From NCBI GenBank assembly GCA_028284945.1, contig JANQQJ010000024.1, positions 124,001-188,000 of the forward strand: a stretch of DNA of 64,000 nucleotides, in the 5' to 3' direction. This stretch comes from Alphaproteobacteria bacterium (GTDB lineage: Bacteria > Pseudomonadota > Alphaproteobacteria > SMXS01). This document shows positions 1 to 8,515 of this stretch, in pieces (position 1 is the first letter of the stretch; each line of letters begins with the position of its first letter). The notes beneath the pieces were generated by a model, which was not told where the DNA came from, made no database searches, and saw nothing but the letters and a program-made list of their open reading frames with translations. Both the position numbers and the translations under genes were made by a program.

Positions 1-205
1 GCCGGGCCAGACTCAATCCGTCTTCACCGGGCAACCCAACATCAAGCAACACAATGTCAACGTCATGCTCGTCCAGCACCTGGCGCATGGCATCACCATC
101 CGGTGCCTCCAGCACGGTCAGACCCTGCGACGACAAATAGTCACGGATCATCGAGCGAACCTCAGGTTCGTCATCCACCGTCAATATGACGTATCCGTCG
201 CTCAC
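1..205 (-). CDS. Response regulator receiver domain protein (3' part outside window)
   Basis: The first 68 codons of a CheY-like receiver domain are visible, running off the left edge. The acidic pair D11-D12 follows a hydrophobic strand, and LLDVGLP places the phospho-acceptor at D55. I start it at the GTG at 205-203, because the fold's first strand (YVILTVDDE) begins three residues later; a GGA about nine bases upstream is only a weak ribosome site. It lies about 510 bases downstream of, and on the same strand as, the hybrid histidine kinase at 716-3517, so it may receive phosphate from it. The output domain is not in the window, so the target (DNA binding or other) cannot be given. Confidence 0.85.
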   Translation of the reverse strand, partial: MSDGYVILTVDDEPEVRSMIRDYLSSQGLTVLEAPDGDAMRQVLDEHDVDIVLLDVGLPGEDGLSLAR

Positions 206-369
206 GTGTTCTGATCCACACTTGCCTTAATTGCGCCCACCTGCCGTCATTCTGAGAAATAGCAGAAACAAAAGAAACCAAATTCCCGTTCCGCTGAAAT
301 CGTTCTGATACCGCAACAGCGTAGATTTCACAGTGTTGAAGCCCACAACCTTCCCCAAGGAGACAGACC
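206..369. other. Intergenic region between response regulator and small basic ORF
   Basis: About 160 bases with no coding frame that looks real. It must hold the start signals of the leftward response regulator and of the small rightward frame at 370. I could not pick a convincing -35/-10 pair. The last bases before 370 (AAGGAGACAGACC) form a good ribosome site for that small frame. Confidence 0.4.
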
Positions 370-534
370 ATGATTATTACCAGCCACGATACAAAAGACA
401 GGCACCATCCCCACGGCAGAGCCCGCCCGATCGACTCAACCGCCTGGCAGCGGCGCTCCAAACGCGTTCGCCGCTCCGGCCATGCCAACCGGATGCGGAT
501 CCGCGGTTTCGGTTCAGCCCGTGTCCGTCACTGA
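370..534 (+). CDS. Possible small, very basic protein (54 aa)
   Basis: A short open frame of 54 codons opens with ATG at 370 and has an AAGGAG ribosome site seven bases upstream, the best such site in this intergenic region. The product is strongly basic (about 15 Arg, several His and Lys), with no predicted membrane segment and no family I recognise. It lies antisense to its neighbours, between a response regulator and a hybrid kinase. A basic, low-complexity composition is also what chance frames in GC-rich DNA look like, so the ribosome site is the main support. It could be a small nucleic-acid-binding protein or nothing at all. Confidence 0.35.
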   Translation: MIITSHDTKDRHHPHGRARPIDSTAWQRRSKRVRRSGHANRMRIRGFGSARVRH

Positions 535-715
535 GGCGTGGCACCGATTCCGACCGACACAGTCTCGGCAGGCGCGAACCATCCATCAAAGGAGAGCGGC
601 AAGGACCGTGGCCCAGACCCCGGCGCCTGGCCTCTCCCATCCCGGTGACCCTTTGGCACGCTGCGCCCGCACGCTTTATGGCGCCAAGCCCTTGCCGCGC
701 TAAATCTCTGCTGGG
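535..715. other. Intergenic region downstream of the hybrid kinase
   Basis: 180 bases after the small basic frame and after the kinase stop. A GTG at 608 preceded by AAGGA opens 31 codons to a TAA at 703, but the spacing is too short to be convincing. I see no clear rho-independent terminator. Confidence 0.3.
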
Positions 716-3517
716 TTAAGCGTCTGCCCTGGCGGCAAGCTGTTTGCTGGCAGCGCGGCACAGGTCTCTGGGCACCACCGGTTTCTCAAGCACGGTAACG
801 TCGTAGTTTTGAATGAAACTCTGGTTTTCAGCGCTCAGCGTATCGCCGGTGATGAAGATGATCCGCTCGGCCCATGACGGACGGATGGAGACCAACTCCA
901 GATAAAGCTGCTGGCCGCTGAGCCCCGGCATGGTGAGATCGGAAATCAACAGGTGATAGTCAGCTTTGCGCAGTTGAAGCAAAGCGTCCGCGCCATCGGC
1001 CGCCACATCGACCGTATGCCCGATTTGCCGGAGCGCATCGGCATGAAGCGCGCGGATTTCAGCCTCATCATCCACCACCAGGATACGCGCCGGCGAAGCC
1101 TCCGCCATGCCAAACGGGTCGGCCCGCATATCAGTCCGTGGCCGGATGCTGACCGGCAACGCCAGGGTGAAACAGGCACCGCCGCCCGGTGCGTCGGTAA
1201 CATCCAACGACCCGCGATGTGCCTCAACAATGCCCGCACTGACCGACAGGCCCAGGCCAGTGCCCGCCCCCACCGCTTTTGAGGTAAAGAACGGCTCAAA
1301 TATCCTGGATTTCAGGTCATTGGGCACGCCAGGGCCCGTATCGCAGACGTGCAACAGCACCTTGCCATTGGCGTTATCAAGGTCTGTGCGAATGGTCAGC
1401 GTGCGGTCACCCAGCGTATCACTCATCGCCTGTTGTGCGTTCATCACCAGGTTCATCAGCACCTGCGTCATCTGGTCGGGATCGGCAAGAGTCTCCGGCA
1501 AGTCCGGGGACAAGTGAAACTCGGTCGCAATGCCATGCGCCTTGAGCTGATGATCGAACAAATCGACGACAGCAGCCGTCAGGTCATTCAGACTGACCCA
1601 GTCATATTGCGGCGGGCGTTCCCGCGCAATCGACAGGAAGGTCCGCACGATACGCGCACATCTCTGCGCGGCCTGATCGATTTTCTCTGCCAGGGACCGG
1701 GTCTCGGGGTCCTTTGATCCGTCCATCAGCATCGCGGACCGGCCCACCACGATCGACAACGGATTGTTCAATTCATGCGCGACGCCGGCAAGCAACGACC
1801 CAAGCGCACTCATCTTTTCGTTCTGATGTAGTGCGTCGCGCTGCTGGCTCAGTTCCTGTTCGATTGCCTTGGCTTCCGTCAGGTCGCGCACGACCGCCGT
1901 ATAATAGCGCTGACCCTCGACCATGGTGGGAGTTACCGCGACCTCAATCGGGAATTCCTCGCCTGACTTGCGCGGCGCGGTCCGTTCAACCCGACGGTTG
2001 ACCAGTTCCCATTCGCCGGTTTCTTCGAAACGCTGCGCCTGCTGTTGCTCAAATCGGTCACGGTCAGCCGGGGCGACCAACAGATCAAGCACCTGCCGGC
2101 CGACGACTTCGTCCTTGCGATAGCCGAACATTTCTTCCGCCGCTGCATTGAATTCGACAATAGCCCCGTTGCCGTCGGTCGTGAGAACGCCGTCCATCGC
2201 CGTATCGATAATTGCCCGCCGCAACGCTTCATCCGCGCGCCGACGGGCACGAATGCTGACTGTCAGCCCAATCGCTAGGGTCAAGCTGGTCAGCGCGAAG
2301 CCCAGATAAAGGATGTTGCCAATGAACGGTGAATATCCCGGACCCAGTATCCCAGCGACCATGAAAACCGTCCCCGCGATCATCACGGGCGTCCATCCGA
2401 TAAGATAGGCTGTTGCGCCAGGAATACGCCGGTAAACCGCATAGAGCGTGGTTCCGATCATCACGGCCAGAAACCCGACCTGAAGCGCGAACAGGATGTA
2501 AACCGTGGTTAGCGGCGCCAGAAACAAAGGGATCACAAGCAGGAACCGGACCCCCTGACAGACCCGCAGCACCACATCCATCCGCGGCATGGTCTGACGC
2601 GACGCGATAAAGCGCCGCAGAACCTCGATTCCGAAAACCCAGATACCAATCGCGATTAGCGCTTCAACAATGAGCGGTACGGTTCCCGGCCAGGGCCCAA
2701 GCGACAGGCGCAGGAAACCAGAGTTACTGGCCATAAATCCCGCGTAGCTGATGATAAGGGCGGTCAGATAGTGGTGGTCCTTGCCGGGTAAAACCGGACC
2801 CATCACCGCCAGATAGGCGCAAACCCCGACCAGCAGGCCGAACACAATGCCGAACAGCAACCATTCAACCTGTTCGGCATGCGCCCAGGCGTCGGCCGTC
2901 ACAATGACCGGGGTGGCGATGGTGAGCGGTACACTCTCCGACCGCATATAGATATCGACGGTCTCATCCCGGCGGAGGTTCAGTGGGAAAACCGGTGTCC
3001 GCGTACCGGCCATACCGGTCCATTCAGGGACGGTAAAGCCAGCCCGGTAGGTGGTCACCGCGCCGTCTTCACGAATGATGTAAACCTCCTCCTGGTTGGT
3101 CCGCGCCGAAAGCATCGCCAGCAACCAGGCCGCATCGCCGGAGGATTGGTTCGTCACGCGGATACGCGTCCACAGCGCACCTGATTTGAAGCCGAGGGCT
3201 GGAAAATCCGTCGCCGATAGCTGGAACACCCCGTCCAACTGACCAGATCGGACATCCTCGAGGGTCAGTGTTCCGTCTGAATCAGCGAGAAACTCGATAT
3301 GGCCACCGAGATAGATCTTGTCTGTTTCATCTTGCAAGACCACCGCGTTGGCAGGTGCGTCAGTCGCCTGAGCGGCCGAGTAACCACACACAAGGGTCGG
3401 CCAGAAGACCGCCCAAAGCCCCAGTACTGCCAGCCTCGTGATCTGCACGCATCTGCCTTTTCGCGCGTTCCAAACGACGCTGAAGACTAACGCGTGTTTG
3501 TATCCGGGGTGTTTCAC
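716..3517 (-). CDS. Hybrid sensor histidine kinase (7TMR-DISM, PAS, HisKA, HATPase, REC)
   Basis: A 933-residue membrane sensor. Order seen: hydrophobic signal segment (about 24-50), periplasmic 7TMR-DISM extracellular domain of type 2 (about 60-200), seven membrane helices (about 215-425), a PAS domain (about 432-550), a phosphoacceptor domain with GVAHELNNPL (His581), an ATPase domain with N-box MNLVMNAQQA and GTGLGLS, and a C-terminal receiver with D816-D817 and phospho-acceptor Asp860 (LLISDLTMP). The 7TMR-DISM class is known to sense small ligands such as carbohydrates. The start used is the GTG at 3517. An in-frame GTG at codon 24, directly before the signal segment and after AAAGGCAG, is a credible alternative. 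The built-in receiver plus the separate regulator at 1-205 fits a phosphorelay. Confidence 0.93.
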   Translation of the reverse strand: MKHPGYKHALVFSVVWNARKGRCVQITRLAVLGLWAVFWPTLVCGYSAAQATDAPANAVVLQDETDKIYLGGHIEFLADSDGTLTLEDVRSGQLDGVFQLSATDFPALGFKSGALWTRIRVTNQSSGDAAWLLAMLSARTNQEEVYIIREDGAVTTYRAGFTVPEWTGMAGTRTPVFPLNLRRDETVDIYMRSESVPLTIATPVIVTADAWAHAEQVEWLLFGIVFGLLVGVCAYLAVMGPVLPGKDHHYLTALIISYAGFMASNSGFLRLSLGPWPGTVPLIVEALIAIGIWVFGIEVLRRFIASRQTMPRMDVVLRVCQGVRFLLVIPLFLAPLTTVYILFALQVGFLAVMIGTTLYAVYRRIPGATAYLIGWTPVMIAGTVFMVAGILGPGYSPFIGNILYLGFALTSLTLAIGLTVSIRARRRADEALRRAIIDTAMDGVLTTDGNGAIVEFNAAAEEMFGYRKDEVVGRQVLDLLVAPADRDRFEQQQAQRFEETGEWELVNRRVERTAPRKSGEEFPIEVAVTPTMVEGQRYYTAVVRDLTEAKAIEQELSQQRDALHQNEKMSALGSLLAGVAHELNNPLSIVVGRSAMLMDGSKDPETRSLAEKIDQAAQRCARIVRTFLSIARERPPQYDWVSLNDLTAAVVDLFDHQLKAHGIATEFHLSPDLPETLADPDQMTQVLMNLVMNAQQAMSDTLGDRTLTIRTDLDNANGKVLLHVCDTGPGVPNDLKSRIFEPFFTSKAVGAGTGLGLSVSAGIVEAHRGSLDVTDAPGGGACFTLALPVSIRPRTDMRADPFGMAEASPARILVVDDEAEIRALHADALRQIGHTVDVAADGADALLQLRKADYHLLISDLTMPGLSGQQLYLELVSIRPSWAERIIFITGDTLSAENQSFIQNYDVTVLEKPVVPRDLCRAASKQLAARADA

Positions 3518-3590
3518 GAGGCCCGTTTCAATGTTTCAATTGTTTCAGGCTGCGCGGCTTAATCCGCGTATTTTCCAGGTTCTCGCTGAC

Positions 3591-5381
3591 TCAATAGAGT
3601 CCCTCTAGCGTATCCTGATACTCAGCCTTAATCACATGGCGGCGGATGCTCATCTTCGGCGTCATCTGTTCGTTTTCGATGGTGAACGGTTCGGCAGCGA
3701 CCGCAAACCGGCGGACCTTTTCGATATTGGATAGCCGTTTGTTCACCCGGCCAACAGCCTGATCGAGCGCATCATGTAAATCGGCGTCGTCGGCCAGTTC
3801 CGCGACACCACCTTCTTTACCGTGTTCCTTGGCCCATTCGGCCAGCCAATCTGCATCCGGCACCAACAGCGCCACCATATGCGGCCGGCGGTCGCCATAG
3901 ATCATAGCCTGAGCGATTTCCGGCTCAAGGGTCAAAAGGCCCTCCACCCGCGCAGGCGAGACATTGTCACCTTTGTCGTTAACCAGAATATCCTTCTTCC
4001 GGTCGGTGATCTGCAGGTGACCGTCTTCGTCGATCACACCGATATCGCCGGTATGCAGCCAGCCGTCCTGAAGCGCGGCAGCGGTCGATTCCGGGTCATC
4101 CCAATACCCCTTCATCACCAGTTCGCCGCGCAGCAATATCTCTCCGTCATCGGCGATCTTAACCTCTGTATCGCGAATGGGCGGCCCGACCGTATGCATT
4201 TTGACCAGGCTGGGCCGGTTCACGTTAGAGACCGGGCCCGACTCGGTCTGGCCATAGCCCTGCAGCAGCCGCAGTCCCAGCGCATGGAAGAACATGCCCA
4301 CATCCGGGTTGAGCGGCGCACCGCCCGAGACCAGGGCCTTGATCCGCCCGCCGAAGCGCTGCTGGACTTTCTTACGGACCAGGCGATCGAGGATCTTGTC
4401 CATGATCTTTTCAAACAGGCCAAGAGACGAGGGGTCGTTGAAGCGCTTTTCCCCGAGTTCCAACGCTCGCTGGAACAGCTTGGCGCGCAGGCCGCCCTGA
4501 TCCTCAATCGACCGCGTGACGCGCATCCGCAGCATCTCAAACAGCCGCGGCACGACGGTCATAATCGTCGGCTTGGCCTCCTCCATATTGACGGCAAGCC
4601 GATCCAGGCCTTCGGCGTAATAGATCTGGGCACCCAGAGAAATCGGGAAAAACATCCCCGCCGTATGTTCGTAAGCATGCGACAGGGGTAGGAAGGACAG
4701 AAACACTTCGTCGTCTATGCCCAGCTCTTCGATGACCTCGGTCGCGCCGGTGCTGTTGTGAAGGATCGCCCCGTGGCTGATCATCACCCCCTTGGGCGCA
4801 CCGCCGGTGCCCGACGTATAGATCAAGCAGGCAACATCATCCCGGCCAACACCTTCCATGGCTTCCAGCACATCGCCGATCTTGCCCTGGCTGGCCAGCA
4901 TGACGTCATCCCATAGATGGATATCGACATTGAGGCTCTGGTCCCGCTTCGGCGCCTCCATGGCGATGACGAAATCCAGATGGTCGGATTCGTGCGCCGC
5001 CGGCAGCAGATTTTGCGCCAGTCTGGCGGTCGAAACAATGGCCCCTTTGGCGCCACTGTCGTCGAGAATATGTTCGTGATCGCGCGGCGTGTTGGTGATG
5101 TAAGTCGGCACGGTAATGCCGCCCACGGCCATGACCGCCAGATCCGAAATCAGCCACTCAGGACGGCTTTCGCTGACCAGTGCCACCCGGTCGCCCGGTG
5201 CAATCCCCAAAGATTTCAGCCCGCCGGCCAGCCTAGCCACCTGTTCGCTGATTTCCCGCCAGCTTTGCGATTGATAGGGTGCGCCGCGCTTTGGCTTGGC
5301 CCAGACAAACGGCCTGTCGCCCAGGCGGTCCGCCTGATCGTAAAACATGCTGACCAGATTTCTGGCTGTCTCTGCGCTCAT
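3591..5381 (-). CDS. Long-chain acyl-CoA synthetase (AMP-forming)
   Basis: 596 residues of the ANL superfamily, closest to the long-chain FAA1/FadD15 branch. It would activate free fatty acids to acyl-CoA with ATP on the inner membrane face. Seen: P-loop-like YTSGTGGAPKG (188-198), YGQTE (376-380), and WLHTGDIG with the ribose-binding Asp447, followed by the hinge ITDRKKDI. The C-terminal TPKMSIRR holds the adenylation lysine. Length is normal for the family. The start ATG is preceded by AAGGGGCGGGGAACGG. It is monocistronic as far as I can see. It probably feeds the acyl-CoA dehydrogenase and crotonases encoded nearby, but substrate chain length cannot be read from sequence. Confidence 0.92.
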   Translation of the reverse strand: MSAETARNLVSMFYDQADRLGDRPFVWAKPKRGAPYQSQSWREISEQVARLAGGLKSLGIAPGDRVALVSESRPEWLISDLAVMAVGGITVPTYITNTPRDHEHILDDSGAKGAIVSTARLAQNLLPAAHESDHLDFVIAMEAPKRDQSLNVDIHLWDDVMLASQGKIGDVLEAMEGVGRDDVACLIYTSGTGGAPKGVMISHGAILHNSTGATEVIEELGIDDEVFLSFLPLSHAYEHTAGMFFPISLGAQIYYAEGLDRLAVNMEEAKPTIMTVVPRLFEMLRMRVTRSIEDQGGLRAKLFQRALELGEKRFNDPSSLGLFEKIMDKILDRLVRKKVQQRFGGRIKALVSGGAPLNPDVGMFFHALGLRLLQGYGQTESGPVSNVNRPSLVKMHTVGPPIRDTEVKIADDGEILLRGELVMKGYWDDPESTAAALQDGWLHTGDIGVIDEDGHLQITDRKKDILVNDKGDNVSPARVEGLLTLEPEIAQAMIYGDRRPHMVALLVPDADWLAEWAKEHGKEGGVAELADDADLHDALDQAVGRVNKRLSNIEKVRRFAVAAEPFTIENEQMTPKMSIRRHVIKAEYQDTLEGLY

Positions 5382-5448
5382 CCGTTCCCCGCCCCTTAAG
5401 TCCCTGATGACGTTACGTCACCCGGGATGGAGCGGCAAGAAAGATGGA

Positions 5449-5898
5449 CTAGTCGGAATTGCTCCAGGTCAGCACGCCAAGTCTGGGATACTCCTCAAAC
5501 CCGGATTGCAGAGGAACCGGATCATCTTCAGCGTAGACCTGAACAAACACCCATGCTTCGCAGCTTTCTTTAAGCCGGCTTCTGTCGACCTTGATCCACT
5601 TATCTTGGTGGTATTTTTGAAGTGCAGAGTCGATAAAGTCTGCGTCCTCATCATCAAGGCCATCATTGGCGCCCCATCCATTATGCTTAGGACCTTCGAA
5701 ATAGGCACGAAGTTCATTCTCTGGACTCATGAGCTCTTTGTTTTTCAGCGCTACATCGTTCGCCAAAGGCAAATACACACCATCGAACTCAAGTTGACGA
5801 CACAAGTAGCCGCCAACTTGGTTGCAGTATGAAATTCCGGAATCACAGCTAATGATTACGCCGGTACCAACTGCACCATATAGAGTAACAACGGGCAT
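5449..5898 (-). CDS. DUF6210-like protein of low GC
   Basis: 149 residues that I match, from memory of the family's N-terminal pattern (VGTGVIISC..GISYCNQVGGY), to DUF6210, whose function is unknown. The protein is acidic, soluble and lacks a signal peptide. The gene starts ATG after AGGGGG and begins ten bases after the speE stop, so it would be co-transcribed with speH-speE. Its base composition differs from its neighbours: 207 G+C in the 420 bases 5461-5880 (49%), against about two thirds in adjoining speE sequence. Recent acquisition is the simplest explanation. Small acidic proteins of this sort sometimes act as immunity factors, but nothing here shows that. Confidence 0.6.
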   Translation of the reverse strand: MPVVTLYGAVGTGVIISCDSGISYCNQVGGYLCRQLEFDGVYLPLANDVALKNKELMSPENELRAYFEGPKHNGWGANDGLDDEDADFIDSALQKYHQDKWIKVDRSRLKESCEAWVFVQVYAEDDPVPLQSGFEEYPRLGVLTWSNSD

Positions 5899-5908
5899 TA
5901 TCTGCCCC

Positions 5909-6760
5909 CTAGGGAATCACCAATCTTTCAATATAAGGAGGCAAGGCAAACGCGGCCTTGTGGACCGCCGGTGTATAGTAACGTGTCTCGGCACCCCAGG
6001 CGTCAAAACGGTCTTGCAGCGTTTCATCAGTTACCTGCCGCAATGCGGGATTATCCGTGCCCCAGCCGAAGGCCATGGGCCCGCCGACATAGGTTGGCAC
6101 TGTGGCAAGGTAGCAGGTCGCGTCGGCAAACAACTGGCGGAAAGCGCGCATGGTGCCGCGCAATTCGTCGGGTTGCAGGAAGGGAACGCCATTCTGGGTG
6201 ACGAGCACCCCGCCCTGGTCCAGCCGAGCCTTGGCATTGGCATAAAACCCTTGGGTAAACAACGCCTCACCCGGGCCGATGGGGTCAGTTGAATCGCAGA
6301 TGATCAGGTCGAAGCTGTCGGCGCTTTCAGCGACGAACACCGCGCCGTCGCCGATATGCAGATTGAGCCTCGGATCCTCGAACGCGTCCTTGCAGATGGC
6401 AGACAGATGCTGTTTGGAGAATTCGATCACCGAGGCGTCGATTTCGACCATCGTCACATGCTCGATGCCGGGATGCTTCAACAGCTCTTCCAGCATGCCG
6501 CCATCACCGCCGCCAATGATCAGCGCGCGCTTGACCGCGCCATGGGCCATCACCGGCACGTGGGTTAGCATTTCATGATAAATGAACTCGTCTGCTTCAG
6601 TGGTTTGGATGACACCATCAAGCGTGAGCACCTTGCCGAAGGTCGGGTTGTCGAACAAAACCAACCGTTGATGGTCGGTCTTGCTGTCGAACAGGACTTT
6701 GGAGCGCCTCAACCCCACGTGCAGGTCATCGTGAAGCGTCTCCCACGCCCAGTCGGTCAA
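5909..6760 (-). CDS. speE: Spermidine synthase (polyamine aminopropyltransferase)
   Basis: 283 residues. The enzyme moves an aminopropyl group from decarboxylated S-adenosylmethionine to putrescine. The dcSAM-binding loop GGGDGGMLEELLKH, the catalytic region ICDSTDPIGPGEALF and LDGVIQTTEADEF are all present, and length is typical. The start is a TTG at 6760 that overlaps the speH stop (TTGA), with GGAGAGG as ribosome site inside the end of speH. Translational coupling to speH therefore fixes the start. Product and donor genes lie in one operon, as expected for a complete two-step spermidine module from putrescine. Confidence 0.95.
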   Translation of the reverse strand: MTDWAWETLHDDLHVGLRRSKVLFDSKTDHQRLVLFDNPTFGKVLTLDGVIQTTEADEFIYHEMLTHVPVMAHGAVKRALIIGGGDGGMLEELLKHPGIEHVTMVEIDASVIEFSKQHLSAICKDAFEDPRLNLHIGDGAVFVAESADSFDLIICDSTDPIGPGEALFTQGFYANAKARLDQGGVLVTQNGVPFLQPDELRGTMRAFRQLFADATCYLATVPTYVGGPMAFGWGTDNPALRQVTDETLQDRFDAWGAETRYYTPAVHKAAFALPPYIERLVIP

Positions 6761-7194
6761 ACCGCCTCTCCGCGGAGGATTTTCTTAACCTCGACCGTCG
6801 ACGCACTGAAGGCATCCCGGATAATGTCGATGGCCTTGTGGGGGTCGGTCTCACCGCACATAAAGACGTCGAGCGCGGCATAGTCGTGCTCGGGCCATGT
6901 GTGAATGCTGATATGCGATTCGGCCAGCACAGCCACGCCCGATACCCCGAAATTCGGGGTGAAGTGGTGCAGATGAATATGCAGCAGGGTCGCCCCACAT
7001 GCCTCTACACACCGGCGCAACGTGGCATCGATATGGTCGACATCGTTGAGCCGGCGGCCCCCCTTCACATCAAGGATCAAATGCACCCCGGCGCAGCGGA
7101 CCCCACCATGTTGAACATAGTGGTCATTGCCGGGCCCTTCGTCAGAGACGAACTGCGCAATCGACGTTTGTTCTTCCAGCGAAAGGTCTGTCAC
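6757..7194 (-). CDS. speH: S-adenosylmethionine decarboxylase proenzyme, class 1b
   Basis: 145 residues, a small pyruvoyl-dependent decarboxylase that makes the aminopropyl donor for SpeE. The processing site LAESHISIHTWPE is intact: self-cleavage would occur between Glu92 and Ser93, turning Ser93 into the pyruvoyl group. His98 and the downstream Cys in DVFMCGE are the usual catalytic partners. The GTG start at 7194 follows GGACCGAGCCC. The protein carries about 20 more N-terminal residues than the shortest family members. First gene of the speH-speE operon, with DUF6210 after them. Confidence 0.95.
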   Translation of the reverse strand: MTDLSLEEQTSIAQFVSDEGPGNDHYVQHGGVRCAGVHLILDVKGGRRLNDVDHIDATLRRCVEACGATLLHIHLHHFTPNFGVSGVAVLAESHISIHTWPEHDYAALDVFMCGETDPHKAIDIIRDAFSASTVEVKKILRGEAV

Positions 7195-7293
7195 GGGCTC
7201 GGTCCGCTCACATCAAAATAGCTATCGACGGCGACGATTTATGCGTGTGCTACCCGCAAATCAAGCGCAAAAATCGCTCCGGTGGCCGTAGCC

Positions 7294-7668
7294 TCAAGCA
7301 GCCAGCCGGAAGGTGCAGGATTCGGCGCAACTCGGGCGGCTGACGCGCACCCAGCTGATGCCGGGAAAGGCCGGTTGCAGTGCCGTTGAAATCCAGATCG
7401 CAATGTTTTCCAGCGACGGATTCGACAGGCCGTCGACCTCGTTGAGCAGATGGTGATCAAGCTGGTCCTTGATCCCATCCAACGCCGTTTCAACCTGGCC
7501 GAAATCAGCAATCCACCCGGTCGCCGGATCGGGGAGGCCGGTGATCGCCACCTCTACTTGATAAGAGTGGCCATGCAGGCGCTTATAGCCATGCCCTTCG
7601 GGCATATGCTCGAAATGGTGCGCGGCCTCGAAGGTGAAGGCTTTGACGATTTCCATCGATCCGGTCAT
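7294..7668 (-). CDS. 6-pyruvoyl/6-carboxy-tetrahydropterin synthase homologue (QueD-like), catalytic Cys replaced
   Basis: About 124 residues of the tunnelling-fold PTPS/QueD family. Zinc-type histidines are present (FEAAHHFEHMPEGH and LHGHSYQ), as are LDHHLLNEV and the substrate Glu in NPSLENIAIW. QueD proteins read C-x3-HGH at the zinc/catalytic loop. Here the same place reads Y-x3-HGH (YKRLHGH), so the catalytic cysteine is a tyrosine. I recall such variants in other alphaproteobacteria, and their reaction is not established. An upstream extension to 7746 is open but has no ribosome site and would run into the promoter of the divergent SDR gene. Met codons at 7668 and 7656 are both possible; I chose the first. 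The gene is not near other queuosine genes. Confidence 0.8.
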   Translation of the reverse strand: MTGSMEIVKAFTFEAAHHFEHMPEGHGYKRLHGHSYQVEVAITGLPDPATGWIADFGQVETALDGIKDQLDHHLLNEVDGLSNPSLENIAIWISTALQPAFPGISWVRVSRPSCAESCTFRLAA

Positions 7669-7769
7669 GGCGCGGCTGTTTAGGGGGTCGCGGCGCCGAT
7701 GGCAAGTGGCCAGATGCCAGCCATCGCCTATAGTTGTTTCCGACAACCAATCATCAACGGGGAACGATC

Positions 7770-8513
7770 ATGCTATTGGAAGGAAAATCCGCCATTGTGA
7801 CCGGTGCAGGCTCTGGGATCGGGGCTGCAAGCGCACAACTCTTTGCCGACCACGGCGCCACGGTGCTGGCGGTCGATGTGCCGGGCAAGGACCTCGCGAA
7901 TACGCACAAGGGCCATGACGCTATTACCGCGCTGGAACAGGACATCACCGAAACCGATGCACCCAAGAAGATCGTTCAGGCCGCACTGGATACAGCCGGC
8001 AAGCTGGACATCGTTTTCAACAATGCCGGTGTCGGCGGCGGGGGCCTGAACGCCTATGACATGCCTGACGACCTGTGGGACCGGACCATGGCGGTGAATG
8101 TCACCGCGCAGTTCCGGCTGATTCGCGAGGCGATCCCGCATCTGCGCGAGGCAGGCTCGGGCCGGATTATCAACACAGCGTCCGTGATGGCCGAGGGCAC
8201 GGATTATGGCCTGGCCGCCTACTGCGCGTCGAAAGCCGGGGTCGCCGGGCTCACCCGCAATATCGCGCTGGAAGAAGGCCGATACGGCATCACCGCCAAC
8301 TATATCGAGCCCGGGGCAATCTATACCGGGATGACGGAAAAGAACTTCGTCAATGACGACATCGCCGACATCTGGGCCCGCAAGTCAGCGCTGAAACGGC
8401 TCGGCAAACCGATCGATATCGCCAAGGGTGCATTGTTTCTGGCATCGGATTTGGGCGCCTTTGTCTCCGGCCACGGGCTGCGGGTCGACGGTGGCCTGAT
8501 GCTAAGGGTCTGA
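7770..8513 (+). CDS. SDR-family NAD(P)-dependent oxidoreductase
   Basis: 247 residues of the classical short-chain dehydrogenase family. Cofactor motif TGAGSGIG (11-18), NNAG, the catalytic serine in NTASVM and the YxxxK motif in YCASKAG are all present. The ATG at 7770 follows GGGGAACGATC; the frame is open further upstream but without a ribosome site. The substrate is not predictable beyond a hydroxyl or keto group, probably in acyl-CoA or alicyclic breakdown, because the next gene (crotonase) follows after only two bases. First gene of the rightward stretch 7770-9286. Confidence 0.88.
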   Translation: MLLEGKSAIVTGAGSGIGAASAQLFADHGATVLAVDVPGKDLANTHKGHDAITALEQDITETDAPKKIVQAALDTAGKLDIVFNNAGVGGGGLNAYDMPDDLWDRTMAVNVTAQFRLIREAIPHLREAGSGRIINTASVMAEGTDYGLAAYCASKAGVAGLTRNIALEEGRYGITANYIEPGAIYTGMTEKNFVNDDIADIWARKSALKRLGKPIDIAKGALFLASDLGAFVSGHGLRVDGGLMLRV

Positions 8514-8515
8514 CC

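Noticed and set aside
333-719. 128-codon plus-strand frame overlapping the small basic ORF
   Set aside because: Its Met lies upstream of the AAGGAG site and the composition is Pro/Arg/Ser-rich throughout, as in chance frames; the shorter frame at 370 has the ribosome site.
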